The notes under the pieces: generated by a model
Database searches by the model: none
The model's input: only the letters and a program-made list of their open reading frames with translations
What the model was told of the DNA's origin: nothing
In this document: positions 63,852-64,000 of the stretch, piece by piece
Layout of the letters: the number at the start of each line of letters is the position of its first letter
How positions within the stretch are numbered: the first letter of the stretch is position 1
Assembly (NCBI GenBank): GCA_937989665.1
Contig: CALKRN010000005.1
Coordinates: 102,080 to 166,079 of the forward strand
DNA: 64,000 bases
Direction: 5' to 3'
Source of the DNA: an uncultured Desulfomicrobiaceae bacterium
GTDB lineage: Bacteria; Desulfobacterota; Desulfovibrionia; Desulfovibrionales; Desulfomicrobiaceae
Translations under genes and position numbers: made by a program

Positions 63852-64000
63852 TCAGGCCTCCCCCACCTCCCAGCCGACGATCTGGCGCTTTGTCTTGGAA
63901 AACTCCACGCCTACCTCCAGGACCTGGACGCCTGGGGCGCGGTATTTGGCGGCGTAGTCTTTGGCCTTGAGCTGGGCCAGGGCCGCGCCAGTGGGGGCAT
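63852..64000 (-). CDS. C-terminal end of a PD-(D/E)XK nuclease-like/AAA-ATPase-like protein (partial)
   Basis: The last 49 codons of a minus-strand gene that runs off the right edge; stop codon at 63854-63852. The sequence reads ALAQLKAKDYAAKYRAPG, then VQVLEVGVEFSKTKRQIVGW, the usual ending of the DUF1703/PD-(D/E)XK protein family whose N-terminal part is an AAA-ATPase-like domain. Those proteins are frequent in Desulfobacterota and Bacteroidota, of unknown function. About 145 bases separate it from the perR-like gene; nothing else is seen there. Confidence 0.7.
   Translation of the reverse strand, partial: APTGAALAQLKAKDYAAKYRAPGVQVLEVGVEFSKTKRQIVGWEVGEA

Overview
The window looks like a chromosomal segment of a GC-rich, anaerobic but oxygen-defended bacterium of the Desulfovibrionales (Desulfobacterota). 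The adenylate kinase (22281-22952) carries the metal-binding LID motif Cys129-X5-His135-X15-Cys151-X2-Cys154 known from Desulfovibrio gigas. The flavodiiron protein (61821-63029) has its iron ligands at the residue numbers known for D. gigas rubredoxin:oxygen oxidoreductase. There is also a Tat-exported formate dehydrogenase, cytochrome bd, a bacteriohemerythrin, the carboxyspermidine route to polyamines and a gene of the futalosine (menaquinone) route. The taxonomic call is inference from these families. No rRNA, tRNA or convincing CRISPR array was seen.

Layout. 1-1006: GNAT acetyltransferase and an RRM RNA-binding protein facing each other across a terminator. 1223-6855 (minus): tripartite RND efflux operon. 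7264-9165: hybrid histidine kinase, followed by a 25-bp tandem array and a hemerythrin. 10258-12266 (minus): ptb-buk acyl-phosphate/acyl-kinase pair. 12667-14817: DHA2-type MFS exporter, a small zinc-ribbon membrane protein and MntP. 15116-19978: polyamine operon (speA, carboxynorspermidine dehydrogenase, nspC) plus a DJ-1/PfpI protein. 20062-22952: aminotransferase and ferredoxin, convergent with adk-mqnA. 23159-28998: LysE exporter, DEAD-box helicase, aroQ, efp and ftsK. 29601-33377 (minus): formate dehydrogenase FdhAB, followed by two tandem terminators. 33482-34336 (minus): a lone IS1595-like transposase.

34465-41336 is the most unusual region. Seven tightly spaced plus-strand genes, most overlapping by 4 bases, encode a periplasmic-binding lipoprotein, a membrane histidine kinase with a Cys/Trp cluster, a receiver-STAS protein, a thioredoxin-fold protein, a GAF-TM-rhodanese protein, a MauE/DoxX-like membrane protein and a small lipoprotein. 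It reads as one signalling and thiol-redox system that I cannot match to a named one.

41674-48868: BFD-like [2Fe-2S] protein, PdxST, an amidohydrolase, CobO, AmrS with a small secreted partner, PurM and a peroxiredoxin. 48880-53367 (minus): a metallo-beta-lactamase/double-rhodanese protein and a flagellar-type group (fliJ, motE, truA, flagellin-like gene). 53552-58663: nitronate monooxygenase-like enzyme, cobS coupled to a SAM hydrolase, then a TraB-family protein with two unknowns. 58738-63706 (minus): a six-gene oxygen-defence operon in transcription order perR-like regulator, rubredoxin, roo, HEAT-like protein, cydA, cydB. The window closes with the C-terminal end of a PD-(D/E)XK-type protein.

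Two patterns cut across the annotation. Several non-coding gaps hold short direct repeats spaced about 66-76 bp apart, with a different sequence at most loci. Several conserved genes contain internal AT-rich blocks that contrast with their GC-rich flanks.
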